From contig CACZBS010000005.1 of NCBI GenBank assembly GCA_902779455.1, forward strand, positions 124,001 through 188,000: DNA of 64,000 bases, written 5' to 3'. The position numbers and the translations under genes are program-made. Shown piece after piece: positions 43,401-50,913 of the stretch. Source of the stretch: an uncultured Prevotellaceae bacterium (GTDB lineage: Bacteria; Bacteroidota; Bacteroidia; Bacteroidales; Bacteroidaceae). Every line of letters starts with the position of its first letter. Position 1 is the stretch's first letter. The notes under the pieces are model-generated. The model had not been told where the DNA came from. It searched no databases and saw only the letters and a program-made list of their open reading frames with translations.

Positions 43401-46400
43401 AACGCCGAGAGCCGCGAGTATCTCTCGGCCACGGCCTACGAGCGCCTCGCCATGCCCGAGGTGAGCCATGAGTCGCAGCTGTTCACGTCGGACTTCACCC
43501 TCGAGGTCACCATTCCCCAAGGGGCCAAGCTGTTCTACACCCGCGACGGCTCCACGCCCGTGGCCTACGCCTCGCCGATGTCCGCCAGCGGGCGCCTCAC
43601 CGTCAACAAGACCACCGTGCTGCGCCTGCTGCTCGTCCAGGACGGCCTGCTTAACAGCCCCGTGAAGACCCTCACGTTCATCAAGTCCGACCGCGACTAC
43701 ACGCTGCCCGTGCTCTCCATCGTCTCCGACCAGGCCAACTTCTACGACGACGAGATCGGCGTCTTCGTCACGGGCGTCAACGGCAAGCCCGGCAGCGGCC
43801 AGAGCTTCCGTTGCAACTGGAACATGGAGTGGGACCGCCCCGTCGCCTTCAACTATTTCACTCCCGCTGGCGACGAGCGCTACGACCAGGAGGCCTCGCT
43901 CGAGCGCTTCGGCGGATGGAGCCGCGCCTACTATCCCTACAACTTCAAGCTCAAGGCCCAGAAGCAATATGAGGGCCTGAACTACATCGGCCATCAGTTC
44001 TTCCCCAAGAAGGACTACCTCAAGCACAAGACGCTGCAGGTGCGCAACGGCGGCAACGACCTGCTCTGCCGCATCAAGGACGTGGCCGTGCAGCAGATCA
44101 TCATGACCACCAACTTCCACCTCGACTGTCAGGACTACCGAGCCGTCCACACCTTCGTCAACGGCTCCTACCTCGGCATGCTCAACATCCGCGAGCCGAG
44201 CAACAAGCACTTCGGAGTGGCCAACTACGGACTCGACACCGACCTGATGGACGCCATGGAGCTCGGGGGCGGCGTCGGCGTGACGGCCGGCAATGCCGAC
44301 GCGTTCTGGCAGTGGTACAACCTGGCCTATTCGGCCTTCGACGACGAGACCTACCGCCAGATCGGCGAGCTGGTCGACATCGACGAGTTCATCAACTACA
44401 TGGTGGCCGAGACCTACCTCGGCGGCGACGACTGGCCCGGCAACAACTGCAAGGCCTTCAAGGGCCAGGACGGCAAGTTCCACATCGTCTTCTTCGACGT
44501 CGACCAGGCCTTCCGCTACGACAGCAACGCCCTGCGCCACATGACCGACAACAGCGGCTGCCCCCTGGTGCGGATCTTCCTCAACATGCTCAACAACGAC
44601 AAGTTCCGCAAGCAGTTCGTCGACACCTATTGCCTCTTCGACGGCAGCATCTTCACCACCGACCGCAGCCATGAGATCATCGACCGCATCGCGGCCGAGA
44701 TGGACCCCGCGCTGGCTCTCGAAGGCCTGTCGACCGAGCCCACCGCCGGCTACATGAAGCAGGTGCTCACCGACGAGCGCCGCGAGAAGATGATCCGCTC
44801 GCTGCGCAACTGGGCCTATGTCCGGCTGACCGACGACGGCAGCCACGTGGCTCTCCAGAGCAACGTCGAGGGCGTGGCCCTGCGCGTCAATGGCATCGAG
44901 GTGCCCACGGGACGCTTCGACGGCACCCTCTTCGCCCCCACCGTCCTGACGGCCGTGGCCCCCGAGGGCTATCAGTTCCGTGGCTGGCAGGATGCTGACG
45001 GCATCGTCTACAGCGAGGACGAGACCTACGACATCTCCGACATGGGCGACATCTTCCTCACCGCCGTCTATGAGCCGTTGCCCGGCGACAGGGAGCAGCT
45101 GGCCGACCTCCACATGCCGCTCAAGGTCAACGAGGTGAGCGCCGGCAACACCGTCTTCGTCAACGAGCAGTTCAAGAAGAACGACTGGATAGAGCTCTAT
45201 AACCCCACCGACACCGACCTCGACGCCGCCGGCCTCTACCTGAGCGACGATCCCGACCAGCCGATGAAGTATCAGGTGCCGCAGACCGACGGACTCATCA
45301 ACACCATCGTGCCCGCCGGCGGCCACCTCGTCCTCTGGGCCGACAAGCTGGAGAGCGTCAGCCAGCTCCACACGGGCTTCAAGCTCGGCAACAACGACGG
45401 CGAGGTGGTGCTCCTGACGAGCAGCGACGCCTTCGTGGCCAACAACCCGGCCTACTTCAACCGTCATCCCGGCATGCGGGCCTTCGTCGACGGCCTGGTC
45501 TATACGGCCCATCGTGGCGACCAGACCGTAGGGCGCTATCCTGACGGCGGCCGACAGTTCTACAGCATGTGGCGACCCACCATCGACCGCCGCAACACGC
45601 TCCTGCCGTCCGATCAGCTTGTCGGCGAGGATCAGTCGTGGATGATTCCCCAGACGGAGTCGTTCACGCTCAACCTGGCTGAGGGCTGGAACTGGGTGTC
45701 GCATCTCTTGGACGAGCCCATCAGCCGCGACGACCTCTCGGCCCATGCCCAGCGCATCGTGGGCTTCGACAGCGAGGCCTATCGCGATGCCAACCGCGGC
45801 CTCGTCGGCTCGCTCAGCCGGCTCGAGGCGGGCCAGCTCTACAAGGTGCAGATGTCGCAGGCCGATGTCTTCACCGCCGACGCCCCCCTCTGCGACAGCC
45901 AGATGCCCATCGCCCTGAACCCCGGCTGGAACTGGATCGGCTATACCGCCAACGGCACGCAGACGCTCAGTAGCGCCCTGGCCGGCAACCTGCTCGACAA
46001 CGGCGACGTCGTGATGGGTCAGGACGGCTTCTCGACCTATCGCAACGGCTCGTGGACCGGCACCCTCTCGACCGTCGAGACGGGCAAGGGCTACCTCTTC
46101 AAGACAACGAAGACCAAGACGCTCCGCTTCAGTGAGCCCGTCGTCCAGGTGCGCATGCGCCGCCGCAACCTATCTGCTCTCAGCTCACAGCTCTCCGTCC
46201 TCAAGACGGCCTATCCCAACCAGATGGGCGTCATCGCCCAGCTCAGCGTCGACGGCCGCTACGTGACTGATCCCGACCGCTATGTCGTCCAGGCCTACAG
46301 CGGCGATGAGCTCCGCGGCCAGGCCCAGTGGGCCGACGACCTGCTGTGGCTCTCGGTCTACGGCAACGGCGGCGAGGCGGTCAGCTATCGCGTCGTCGAC

Positions 46401-46667
46401 CAGTACGACGGCTCCGTCTACGTGGCCAGCGAGACGAGCGTCTTCGCCTCGGACCTGTTCGGCACCGTCGACGAGCCCTTCCTGCTGTCGCTGACCACCG
46501 GGCTGCTGCCCACGTCGGTGCCCGCGGTCGGCAGTGCTGCGCTGGCCGTCAGCCAATACTACGACCTGCAGGGCCGTCCGGTCGGTGCCCACACCGTGGC
46601 GCTGCCTGCCGGCGTCTATGTAGCCAAGATGAGCGACGGCTCCTATCGTAAGATTCACATTCAGTAA
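40410..46667 (+). CDS. Giant secreted CotH-kinase-type protein with LTD and Big domains
   Basis: 2085 aa. Signal peptide about residues 1-30. Then carbohydrate-binding-like sandwiches (about 30-760, including two related segments with WDNFELEM and WDNFHLYY), a Big_2-like domain (about 770-850), a lamin-tail domain (about 860-990), a chitobiase C-terminal-like segment with YTRDGSTP (about 1030-1095), a CotH kinase-like region (about 1100-1465, GMLNIREPSNKHFG and FFDVDQAFRYD), a second lamin-tail domain (about 1570-1720), NLAEGWNWVS-type modules (about 1750-1910) and a C-terminal YYDLQGRPV...GVYV tail typical of T9SS/Por sorting in Prevotella. Likely surface-exposed. Substrate unknown. Confidence 0.88.
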   Translation: MKPKFSRCACARLFFVMSMLLAGLTVAQAQENYTSYVAGAAGDDAQYWSITTEGHNGVLVCDTWSVRGGTDGTHMTPPFMEVTTDAQRTPLADMQIRHQPITGLPQGQYSLTMRIRCYDESAQRLPSGATATANGVTVSAHDGALTGIYNGQQYTYKVVELSFPVGDDGRLDFGINIENANFNWVAWKDVTLIRTDGPLVSGDYVVRHRQTGVYFDAGATWGTQLVGGQHPRLVSLESIGNDMFYIRMGFDHYGSPGGLKIVDGAAWVDEAATPWLISRSADGCYTIQSANEGTYLGYYDGERLVDVSLTDPADEAAQWEIISRRQMLDRLIAANPQSTADATFLISDARYDRNAYSDAWIFDTSNHNISGEDGAWYGEGNYCAESWNTSFNVYQRLENIPNGRYRLRVQGLYRYNYTWDNVNTAALEAHEGGFEQLYAKLYANDVETPLQSIADERDRIAELGIQVSSDPNGGGMPYSMADASHCFSAGLYADNELEVSVTNHQLTIGLRKYDQDGCDWTIWDNFELEMLQAGDNSDYNYGEQPKDTTDYSDVTPDHPMDMTSRIQNADCESSSGWRGNPTYGGDWENRNAERWFAEFDVYQELKGLPDGWYRLTAQGFYRYGDWKEQQDLTYNGWGEMRDENVANNVYAMATVPWAVISRRIGQEKLYAMLYANEAETPLPSIFDFAHDEQLHYDDVETEFGWIPNTMSAASRAFTDGEYPVELTVYVHDGTLRLGVRKSLGYKNDWAIWDNFHLYYLGNQAPDNSRAESIAITADGGQRLDVGETLQLSAVVSPALDGYTPVSWATRNSAVAMVSPQGVVTAMTPGRTTIEASLYCLDRALGTIDIEVCDPTGSPRDIIINEIQVANVDMFLDPSHNYGGYVELYNPTDKSIPLDGLWLSIDPANPMQKQLTRANGYVKAHGYALLWFDHAQDCPTQHPDRLDMDGGMVSLSDASGQLIASQTFPPAVTRTSYARLTDGANAWAITSYPTPGRSNAESREYLSATAYERLAMPEVSHESQLFTSDFTLEVTIPQGAKLFYTRDGSTPVAYASPMSASGRLTVNKTTVLRLLLVQDGLLNSPVKTLTFIKSDRDYTLPVLSIVSDQANFYDDEIGVFVTGVNGKPGSGQSFRCNWNMEWDRPVAFNYFTPAGDERYDQEASLERFGGWSRAYYPYNFKLKAQKQYEGLNYIGHQFFPKKDYLKHKTLQVRNGGNDLLCRIKDVAVQQIIMTTNFHLDCQDYRAVHTFVNGSYLGMLNIREPSNKHFGVANYGLDTDLMDAMELGGGVGVTAGNADAFWQWYNLAYSAFDDETYRQIGELVDIDEFINYMVAETYLGGDDWPGNNCKAFKGQDGKFHIVFFDVDQAFRYDSNALRHMTDNSGCPLVRIFLNMLNNDKFRKQFVDTYCLFDGSIFTTDRSHEIIDRIAAEMDPALALEGLSTEPTAGYMKQVLTDERREKMIRSLRNWAYVRLTDDGSHVALQSNVEGVALRVNGIEVPTGRFDGTLFAPTVLTAVAPEGYQFRGWQDADGIVYSEDETYDISDMGDIFLTAVYEPLPGDREQLADLHMPLKVNEVSAGNTVFVNEQFKKNDWIELYNPTDTDLDAAGLYLSDDPDQPMKYQVPQTDGLINTIVPAGGHLVLWADKLESVSQLHTGFKLGNNDGEVVLLTSSDAFVANNPAYFNRHPGMRAFVDGLVYTAHRGDQTVGRYPDGGRQFYSMWRPTIDRRNTLLPSDQLVGEDQSWMIPQTESFTLNLAEGWNWVSHLLDEPISRDDLSAHAQRIVGFDSEAYRDANRGLVGSLSRLEAGQLYKVQMSQADVFTADAPLCDSQMPIALNPGWNWIGYTANGTQTLSSALAGNLLDNGDVVMGQDGFSTYRNGSWTGTLSTVETGKGYLFKTTKTKTLRFSEPVVQVRMRRRNLSALSSQLSVLKTAYPNQMGVIAQLSVDGRYVTDPDRYVVQAYSGDELRGQAQWADDLLWLSVYGNGGEAVSYRVVDQYDGSVYVASETSVFASDLFGTVDEPFLLSLTTGLLPTSVPAVGSAALAVSQYYDLQGRPVGAHTVALPAGVYVAKMSDGSYRKIHIQ

Positions 46668-46680
46668 GCCAGATGCTATA

Positions 46681-48309
46681 ATGAAGAAAACGTTTCTAAG
46701 CCTGATTTTCAGTCTTGCCCTCGTCGCCACGGCGCCGGCCCAGGGTCTTGTGGATATCCGCTTCAACGGCTCGACGGTCACGGTCGACATCCCGGCGACC
46801 GTCGTCGGCGTCAGCCACACGGTCCAGGGGGCCGACGTCGTTATCAACTCGACGACCGTCGACACCGAATACACCTATCACGTCAGCGGCACGTCGAACA
46901 ACGGCTCGCTCACCATCAACGGACAGTATAAGCTCACCCTCCAGCTCGACGGACTCTCGCTGACCAACTCGCACGGCGGGGCGGCCATTGACGTGGAGTG
47001 TGGCAAGCGCATCGCCGTGGAGCTTATGGACGGCACGGTCACCACGCTCTCCGACATCGCCACCGGCAGCCAGAAGGCGGCCCTCTACTTCAAGGGCCAT
47101 CCCGAGTTCCGCGGCGGCGGCACGCTCAACGTCACCGGCCGGATGAAGCATGCCATCGCGGCCAAGGAGTACATCGAGCTCAAGCCCTCGCTCGGCACCA
47201 TCAACATCCTCGGCGCCGCGGGCGACGGCATCCACTGCGGTCGCGGCGTGCAGGACCCTGAGAAGAACTACTTCCTCATGCGGGGTGGCTCGGTCAATAT
47301 CTGGGATGCAGCCGACGAGGGCATCGACGCCGACGACTACGGGGCCGTGCGCATCCTCGACGGCGGCGTCAGCATCACCGTCGGCGACGGCGCCACGGGC
47401 ATCAAGGCCGACAGCACGCTCAGCGTCATGGGCGGACTGCTCAACATCCGCGTTGCCGGGCGCGATGCCACCGGCATCCTCTCGCGCTACGCCACGACCA
47501 TCAGCGGCGGCCGCCTCGACCTCAGCGTCGAGGGCGACGGCTCGAAGGGCATCAAGACGAAGAACAACACCGACGCCGACGCCACCGTGCGCGACGGCGG
47601 ACGGCTCACGATCAGCGGCGGCCGACTAAAGGTCACGGCCTCGGGCGGCACGATCGTCGATGAGGCCACGGGCGACACCGACCGCTGCATGGCCGTCAGC
47701 ACCGATGCCGACCTGCTGCAGACGGGCGGCGACGTCGCCATCAGCGTGCAGGGTCTTGAGGCCGCCAGCCACAACGCCAAGGGCGCTGAGCAGCATCTGG
47801 GCGGCACGTGGCAGCTGAGCCGCCAGCCCTGGGTGGTCGACGCCCGCAGCTCCCACTACGACATGACGCTCTTCGTCCGTCTCGTCGTCGACGGACAGCC
47901 CGTCAGCGACTACTCGCAGCTGGCCGTCGGCGCCTTCGTCGGCGACCAGTGTACGGGCTGTGCCGACCTCTCCGCAGCGCCCGACTATGCCATCCTGCGC
48001 GTCCGCAACAGCTCACAGCTCGCCACGCCCGTCAGCTTCCGCCTCTACGACTACGCTACGTCCAACGAGCATGCCCTCGTGCCCGCCCAGCCCGTCAGCT
48101 TCGCCGCGGACGCCGTCGTCGGCACCCCGTCGGAGCCCTTCGTGCTTTCCGTGACCACGGGGAACGAGGGCATAGCCGACGTTCGCGTCTCCTCGGCCGC
48201 CGACAGCCCTCGCTACGACCTGCAGGGCCGTCGCCTCGCTCCGTCGGCCACCCATCCTGGCGTCTACGTCAGCAACCATCGTAAGCTGATCCGCAACCCC
48301 AGACACTGA
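46681..48309 (+). CDS. Secreted Cthe_2159/DUF4353-type beta-helix carbohydrate-binding protein
   Basis: 542 aa. Signal peptide LSLIFSLALVATAPA. Residues about 50-360 match the family that binds acidic polysaccharides through a beta-helix: repeated segments such as GKRIAVELMDGTVTTLSD, KAALYFKG, LGAAGDGIHCG and DEGIDADDYG. The C-terminus has a YDLQGRRLA tail like that of the preceding giant protein, so both are probably exported by the same route. It starts 13 nt after the CotH-type gene, an evident operon. DUF4353 proteins often accompany CotH proteins. Confidence 0.85.
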   Translation: MKKTFLSLIFSLALVATAPAQGLVDIRFNGSTVTVDIPATVVGVSHTVQGADVVINSTTVDTEYTYHVSGTSNNGSLTINGQYKLTLQLDGLSLTNSHGGAAIDVECGKRIAVELMDGTVTTLSDIATGSQKAALYFKGHPEFRGGGTLNVTGRMKHAIAAKEYIELKPSLGTINILGAAGDGIHCGRGVQDPEKNYFLMRGGSVNIWDAADEGIDADDYGAVRILDGGVSITVGDGATGIKADSTLSVMGGLLNIRVAGRDATGILSRYATTISGGRLDLSVEGDGSKGIKTKNNTDADATVRDGGRLTISGGRLKVTASGGTIVDEATGDTDRCMAVSTDADLLQTGGDVAISVQGLEAASHNAKGAEQHLGGTWQLSRQPWVVDARSSHYDMTLFVRLVVDGQPVSDYSQLAVGAFVGDQCTGCADLSAAPDYAILRVRNSSQLATPVSFRLYDYATSNEHALVPAQPVSFAADAVVGTPSEPFVLSVTTGNEGIADVRVSSAADSPRYDLQGRRLAPSATHPGVYVSNHRKLIRNPRH

Positions 48310-48314
48310 CCATG

Positions 48315-48695
48315 TGATACAAGAAGACTACGAAATACGGTTTTCTCTTTCAAACCACGAATTGAACGAATTAAACGAATTTCATGACTCGGCAGAATTC
48401 GTCTGATTCGTGGTTCGAGACAGAGGAAGACATCGCGGATAGAATTCGATTAATTCGTGATCGAAAAAGAAACAATGGAAAAGTTTAATCACTAATCATA
48501 TGATACAAGAAGGCTACGAAATACGGTTTTCTCTTTCAAACCACGAATTGAACGAATTAAACGATTTTCATGACTCGGCAGAATTCGTTTAATTCGTGGC
48601 CGATACATAGGAAGGCATCGCGGAAAGAATTCGCTTAATTCGTTTTATTCGTGGTAGAAAAAGAAACAGTGGAAAAGTTTAATCACTAATAATAT
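48315..48695. repeat. 186-bp tandem duplication with gaattcgtttaattcgtgg theme
   Basis: Copy 1 (48315-48500) and copy 2 (48501-about 48690) match over their full length apart from small changes and an 8-bp indel. Each copy contains inverted words ccacgaattgaacgaatt and aattcgt-attcgtgg and ends ggaaaagtttaatcactaat just before the next unit. The second copy leads into the phosphatase ATG. No gene lies inside. Confidence 0.9.
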
Positions 48696-48706
48696 AATAA
48701 GAAGCA

Positions 48707-49558
48707 ATGAAGAAGTTTGTCTTAATGGCTGCAGCCGCCATGATGGCTGCCATGAGTGCGTATGCACAGGAAGACACCGTGGAACCCTACATCCAGCTCA
48801 GCGAGATGCCTCGTCTGATCGACATCATGCCCGCACCGCCCGCCTTTGACAGTCCCGAGTTTGCCAACGACGTCGTGCGCTATGGTTGGGGCAAGCAGCA
48901 GCGGCAGGACGCCGACCGCGTCGCACTGGCCATCGCCGATGCCGAGTGGGACGACCATGCCAAGCTCTTCCTCCAGTGGAAGGATGCCTTCGGACTGGCC
49001 GTCAACGAGACGGAGACGCCTGAGATATGGAAACTCATGGAGACCAGCCTCGCCACAACCGACCCCATGCGCAAGGAGACCAAGGCCTACTATCATCGCC
49101 AGCGCCCCTTCGAGCGCTTCGACGACACGATGCCCTCGCACGAGGAGGACGAGCTGCGCGGCGAGGGCAGCTATCCCTCGGGCCACAGCCTCCGCGGATG
49201 GACCATCTCGCTGCTCCTGGCCCAGATAGCCCCCGAGCGCGCCACCCAGATCTTCAGCCGCGGCTGGGACTACTGCAACAGCCGCGTCATCCTCGGCGCC
49301 CACTGGCAGAGCGACGTCGACGCCAGCCGCACCGCCGCCAGCGTCGGCTTCTGCGCCCTGCAGAGCAGCGACGCCTTCGTCGCCCAGATGAAGAAGGCTC
49401 AGCAGGAGTATAAGGAGAAGATTGGCCAGACCGTCGGCGTGAGCGCGGCCCCCGTCGTCGAGCATCCCGCCACGCAGGCCTACCGCCTCGACGGCACCCC
49501 CGCCACCGACGAGAGCCGCGGCGTCGTCATCGAGCAGGGCCAGAAGGTCGTCAGGTGA
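48707..49558 (+). CDS. Secreted PAP2/class A acid phosphatase-like phosphatase
   Basis: 283 aa with a signal peptide ending AYAQ. The complete phosphatase signature is present: K126-(x6)-R133-P134, PSGH at 157-160 and S192-R193-(x5)-H199-(x3)-D203. Class A non-specific acid phosphatases act in the periplasm on organic phosphomonoesters. It follows the CotH pair but has its own duplicated leader. Confidence 0.93.
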   Translation: MKKFVLMAAAAMMAAMSAYAQEDTVEPYIQLSEMPRLIDIMPAPPAFDSPEFANDVVRYGWGKQQRQDADRVALAIADAEWDDHAKLFLQWKDAFGLAVNETETPEIWKLMETSLATTDPMRKETKAYYHRQRPFERFDDTMPSHEEDELRGEGSYPSGHSLRGWTISLLLAQIAPERATQIFSRGWDYCNSRVILGAHWQSDVDASRTAASVGFCALQSSDAFVAQMKKAQQEYKEKIGQTVGVSAAPVVEHPATQAYRLDGTPATDESRGVVIEQGQKVVR

Positions 49559-49624
49559 TTCCCCCCCGTCCGTCAGCACCATAGTGCCCCCTGAGCACCT
49601 CCCCCTGACGGCATCAAAAACAGC

Positions 49625-49682
49625 GAAACGGCGCTTTTCGATGGTAATATACCCCTATATTACCTTCGAAAAGCGCCGTTTC
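49625..49682. terminator. Very long hairpin after the phosphatase gene
   Basis: A 27-bp stem with one mismatch and a CCCC loop (gaaacggcgcttttcga with its complement outside, ggtaatata/tatattacc inside). It can stop transcription from both sides, between convergent genes. A half copy lies at about 50496-50524. Confidence 0.82.
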
Positions 49683-49734
49683 TTCGTTTCAGCCCTGCCG
49701 GTTTGCCACCGTAGAACGTCCACTTTATGATGGC

Positions 49735-50097
49735 CTAATCTGGGAACAGATCATTTAGGAAGAACGAGATGGCCTTACCCAAAGAGGGAATGTCCTCTTT
49801 CAGTATGTTAAACACAGCTTCTGCATCAATCTGGAAGTAGCGGTGAGCAATGATTTCCCTTACACCCATGAGGCCTCTCCAGTCAATTTCAGGATAGGTT
49901 GGCAGCAATTCCTTGTTTGTCAGTTTATCAAGATTCTTAATGCTTTCACCGATAGCCATAATCACCATGCAGGCTGCATCAAGTTTCTCCATCCCCAGAG
50001 GAGACGATATGAAGTCGTCGGCAGAGCTTACTGAAGCAGTGCGCTCTTGCAGGGTCGTAATAGCACGCGCTATGTTCGTCAGGGTCTCTTAGACCAT
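49735..50097 (-). pseudogene. HepT-like HEPN toxin gene with a nonsense codon
   Basis: The open frame encodes a HEPN/HepT-like protein: ETLTNIARAITTLQERT at the N-terminus, then MEKLDAACMVIMAIGESIKN and the catalytic R-x4-H-x-Y in REIIAHRYF. The only ATG positioned for full length (50097) is followed by GTC and then TAA at 50091-50089. The next ATG, at 49992, would remove about 32 residues including the first helix. Either the toxin is inactivated by a nonsense mutation, or translation uses a rare start such as CTG at 50082. The partner MntA gene is intact just upstream. Confidence 0.72.
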
Positions 50098-50107
50098 TGC
50101 CAGATTT

Positions 50108-50401
50108 TCAGAAGACCCGTATTCCATACTTGACGATCTGTTGCTTAAATACGGGAGGAAGAGTGTCGTGCATCCGAACGACGTCGACATTGCAGCCCAG
50201 CAAGTCCTCAAGGTAGACTTTCACACCGGCTTGCTTGAACAGGTTCGGAGTCATTTCTACGCAGACGTCCACATCGCTGCCCTCCTTTTGGTCGCCCCTT
50301 GCGAGGGAACCAAAAAGCATCAGCGAACGCACACCGTACTTCTCACTAAGATATGCCTTCGTCGTCTTCAGCTTGTCGATACATTCTTCTCTGTCTGTCA
50401 T
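50108..50401 (-). CDS. mntA: MNT-type nucleotidyltransferase antitoxin (MntA)
   Basis: 97 aa. The minimal nucleotidyltransferase motif GS-(x10)-D-x-D is at Gly31-Ser32 and Asp43/Asp45 (LFGSLARGDQKEGSDVDV). In HepT/MntA modules this protein adds AMP units to the HEPN RNase and neutralises it. It precedes the hepT-like frame with a 10-nt gap. Confidence 0.88.
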   Translation of the reverse strand: MTDREECIDKLKTTKAYLSEKYGVRSLMLFGSLARGDQKEGSDVDVCVEMTPNLFKQAGVKVYLEDLLGCNVDVVRMHDTLPPVFKQQIVKYGIRVF

Positions 50402-50427
50402 CGCGATGATGATAATCGTTATGTCTG

Positions 50428-50458
50428 CAAATTTACGATTATTATCTTAATGCACAAA
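50428..50458 (-). promoter_or_regulatory. Promoter of the mntA-hepT module
   Basis: Minus-strand TTTG (50458-50455) and TAAATTTG (50435-50428) with a 19-nt spacer. Confidence 0.62.
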
Positions 50459-50499
50459 ATTTTTGCCCCTCTTTTTTGTCGTTTCACGGATTCATACCC

Positions 50500-50736
50500 C
50501 TATATGACCTTCGAAAAGCGCCGATTTGCCCTCGGAGATTCGTCGGTAGGCATAGACAGCCCGTACTTCTCGTGGAGGCGGCGGAGGGTGTCGCGGCTGA
50601 CGATCTTGGCCACCTTCCCCTTGCCGTCCTGCCCTGTCTGGTCGTCGCTGCTGCCACAGGCAGCCAGGATGGTGGTGCTGCACAGCGTGAGTATGACGGT
50701 CAGCAGACTGAGCTGTCTCCTGATCCGTTCTGTCAT
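50500..50736 (-). CDS. Small lipoprotein, unknown function
   Basis: 78 aa from the ATG at 50736 (a start at 50757 is possible and almost leaderless). Signal with lipobox ILAAC followed by GSSDDQTGQDGKGK, typical of a surface lipoprotein. The mature part is short and basic. The last codons (RRFSKVI and stop) are read from a half copy of the hairpin repeat at 49625. The -7 box lies at 50766-50773. Confidence 0.65.
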   Translation of the reverse strand: MTERIRRQLSLLTVILTLCSTTILAACGSSDDQTGQDGKGKVAKIVSRDTLRRLHEKYGLSMPTDESPRANRRFSKVI

Positions 50737-50765
50737 TTCTTTGGTCTGATGTTTCATAACGGGGA

Positions 50766-50773
50766 CAAAATTA
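50766..50773 (-). promoter_or_regulatory. -7 box of the small lipoprotein gene
   Basis: TAATTTTG on the minus strand, 9 nt before the alternative ATG at 50757. Confidence 0.5.
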
Positions 50774-50829
50774 CTCATTATATTTCAATTGGCCGCAAGA
50801 AATGGCATTATTTTAGCTTATAGATGAAG

Positions 50830-50908
50830 GCTTGCAGGTCTGACCAGACTCCCCTCCTTGGAAAGATCTGACCTTTCCAAGGAGGGGAGTAAAGTCAGGC
50901 CTGCAAGC
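50830..50908. repeat. 79-bp palindrome after the BspA-like gene
   Basis: The 36-bp arms gcttgcaggtctgacc... and complement carry ctcccctccttggaaag on the inside around a 7-nt loop. It starts 5 nt past the BspA-like stop on the minus strand and may act as its terminator, though no T tract follows. Confidence 0.8.
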
Positions 50909-50913
50909 GAGTT

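Noticed and set aside
42687-45746. 1019-residue minus-strand frame opposite the CotH-type gene
   Set aside because: Same antisense artefact: V/D/G/H-rich, no motif, and the + strand gene is well supported.
49735-50097. Frameshift in hepT at the GGGG run (49993-49996)
   Set aside because: Careful re-reading shows the codons before and after the run are in one frame; only the TAA at 50089-50091 interrupts it.
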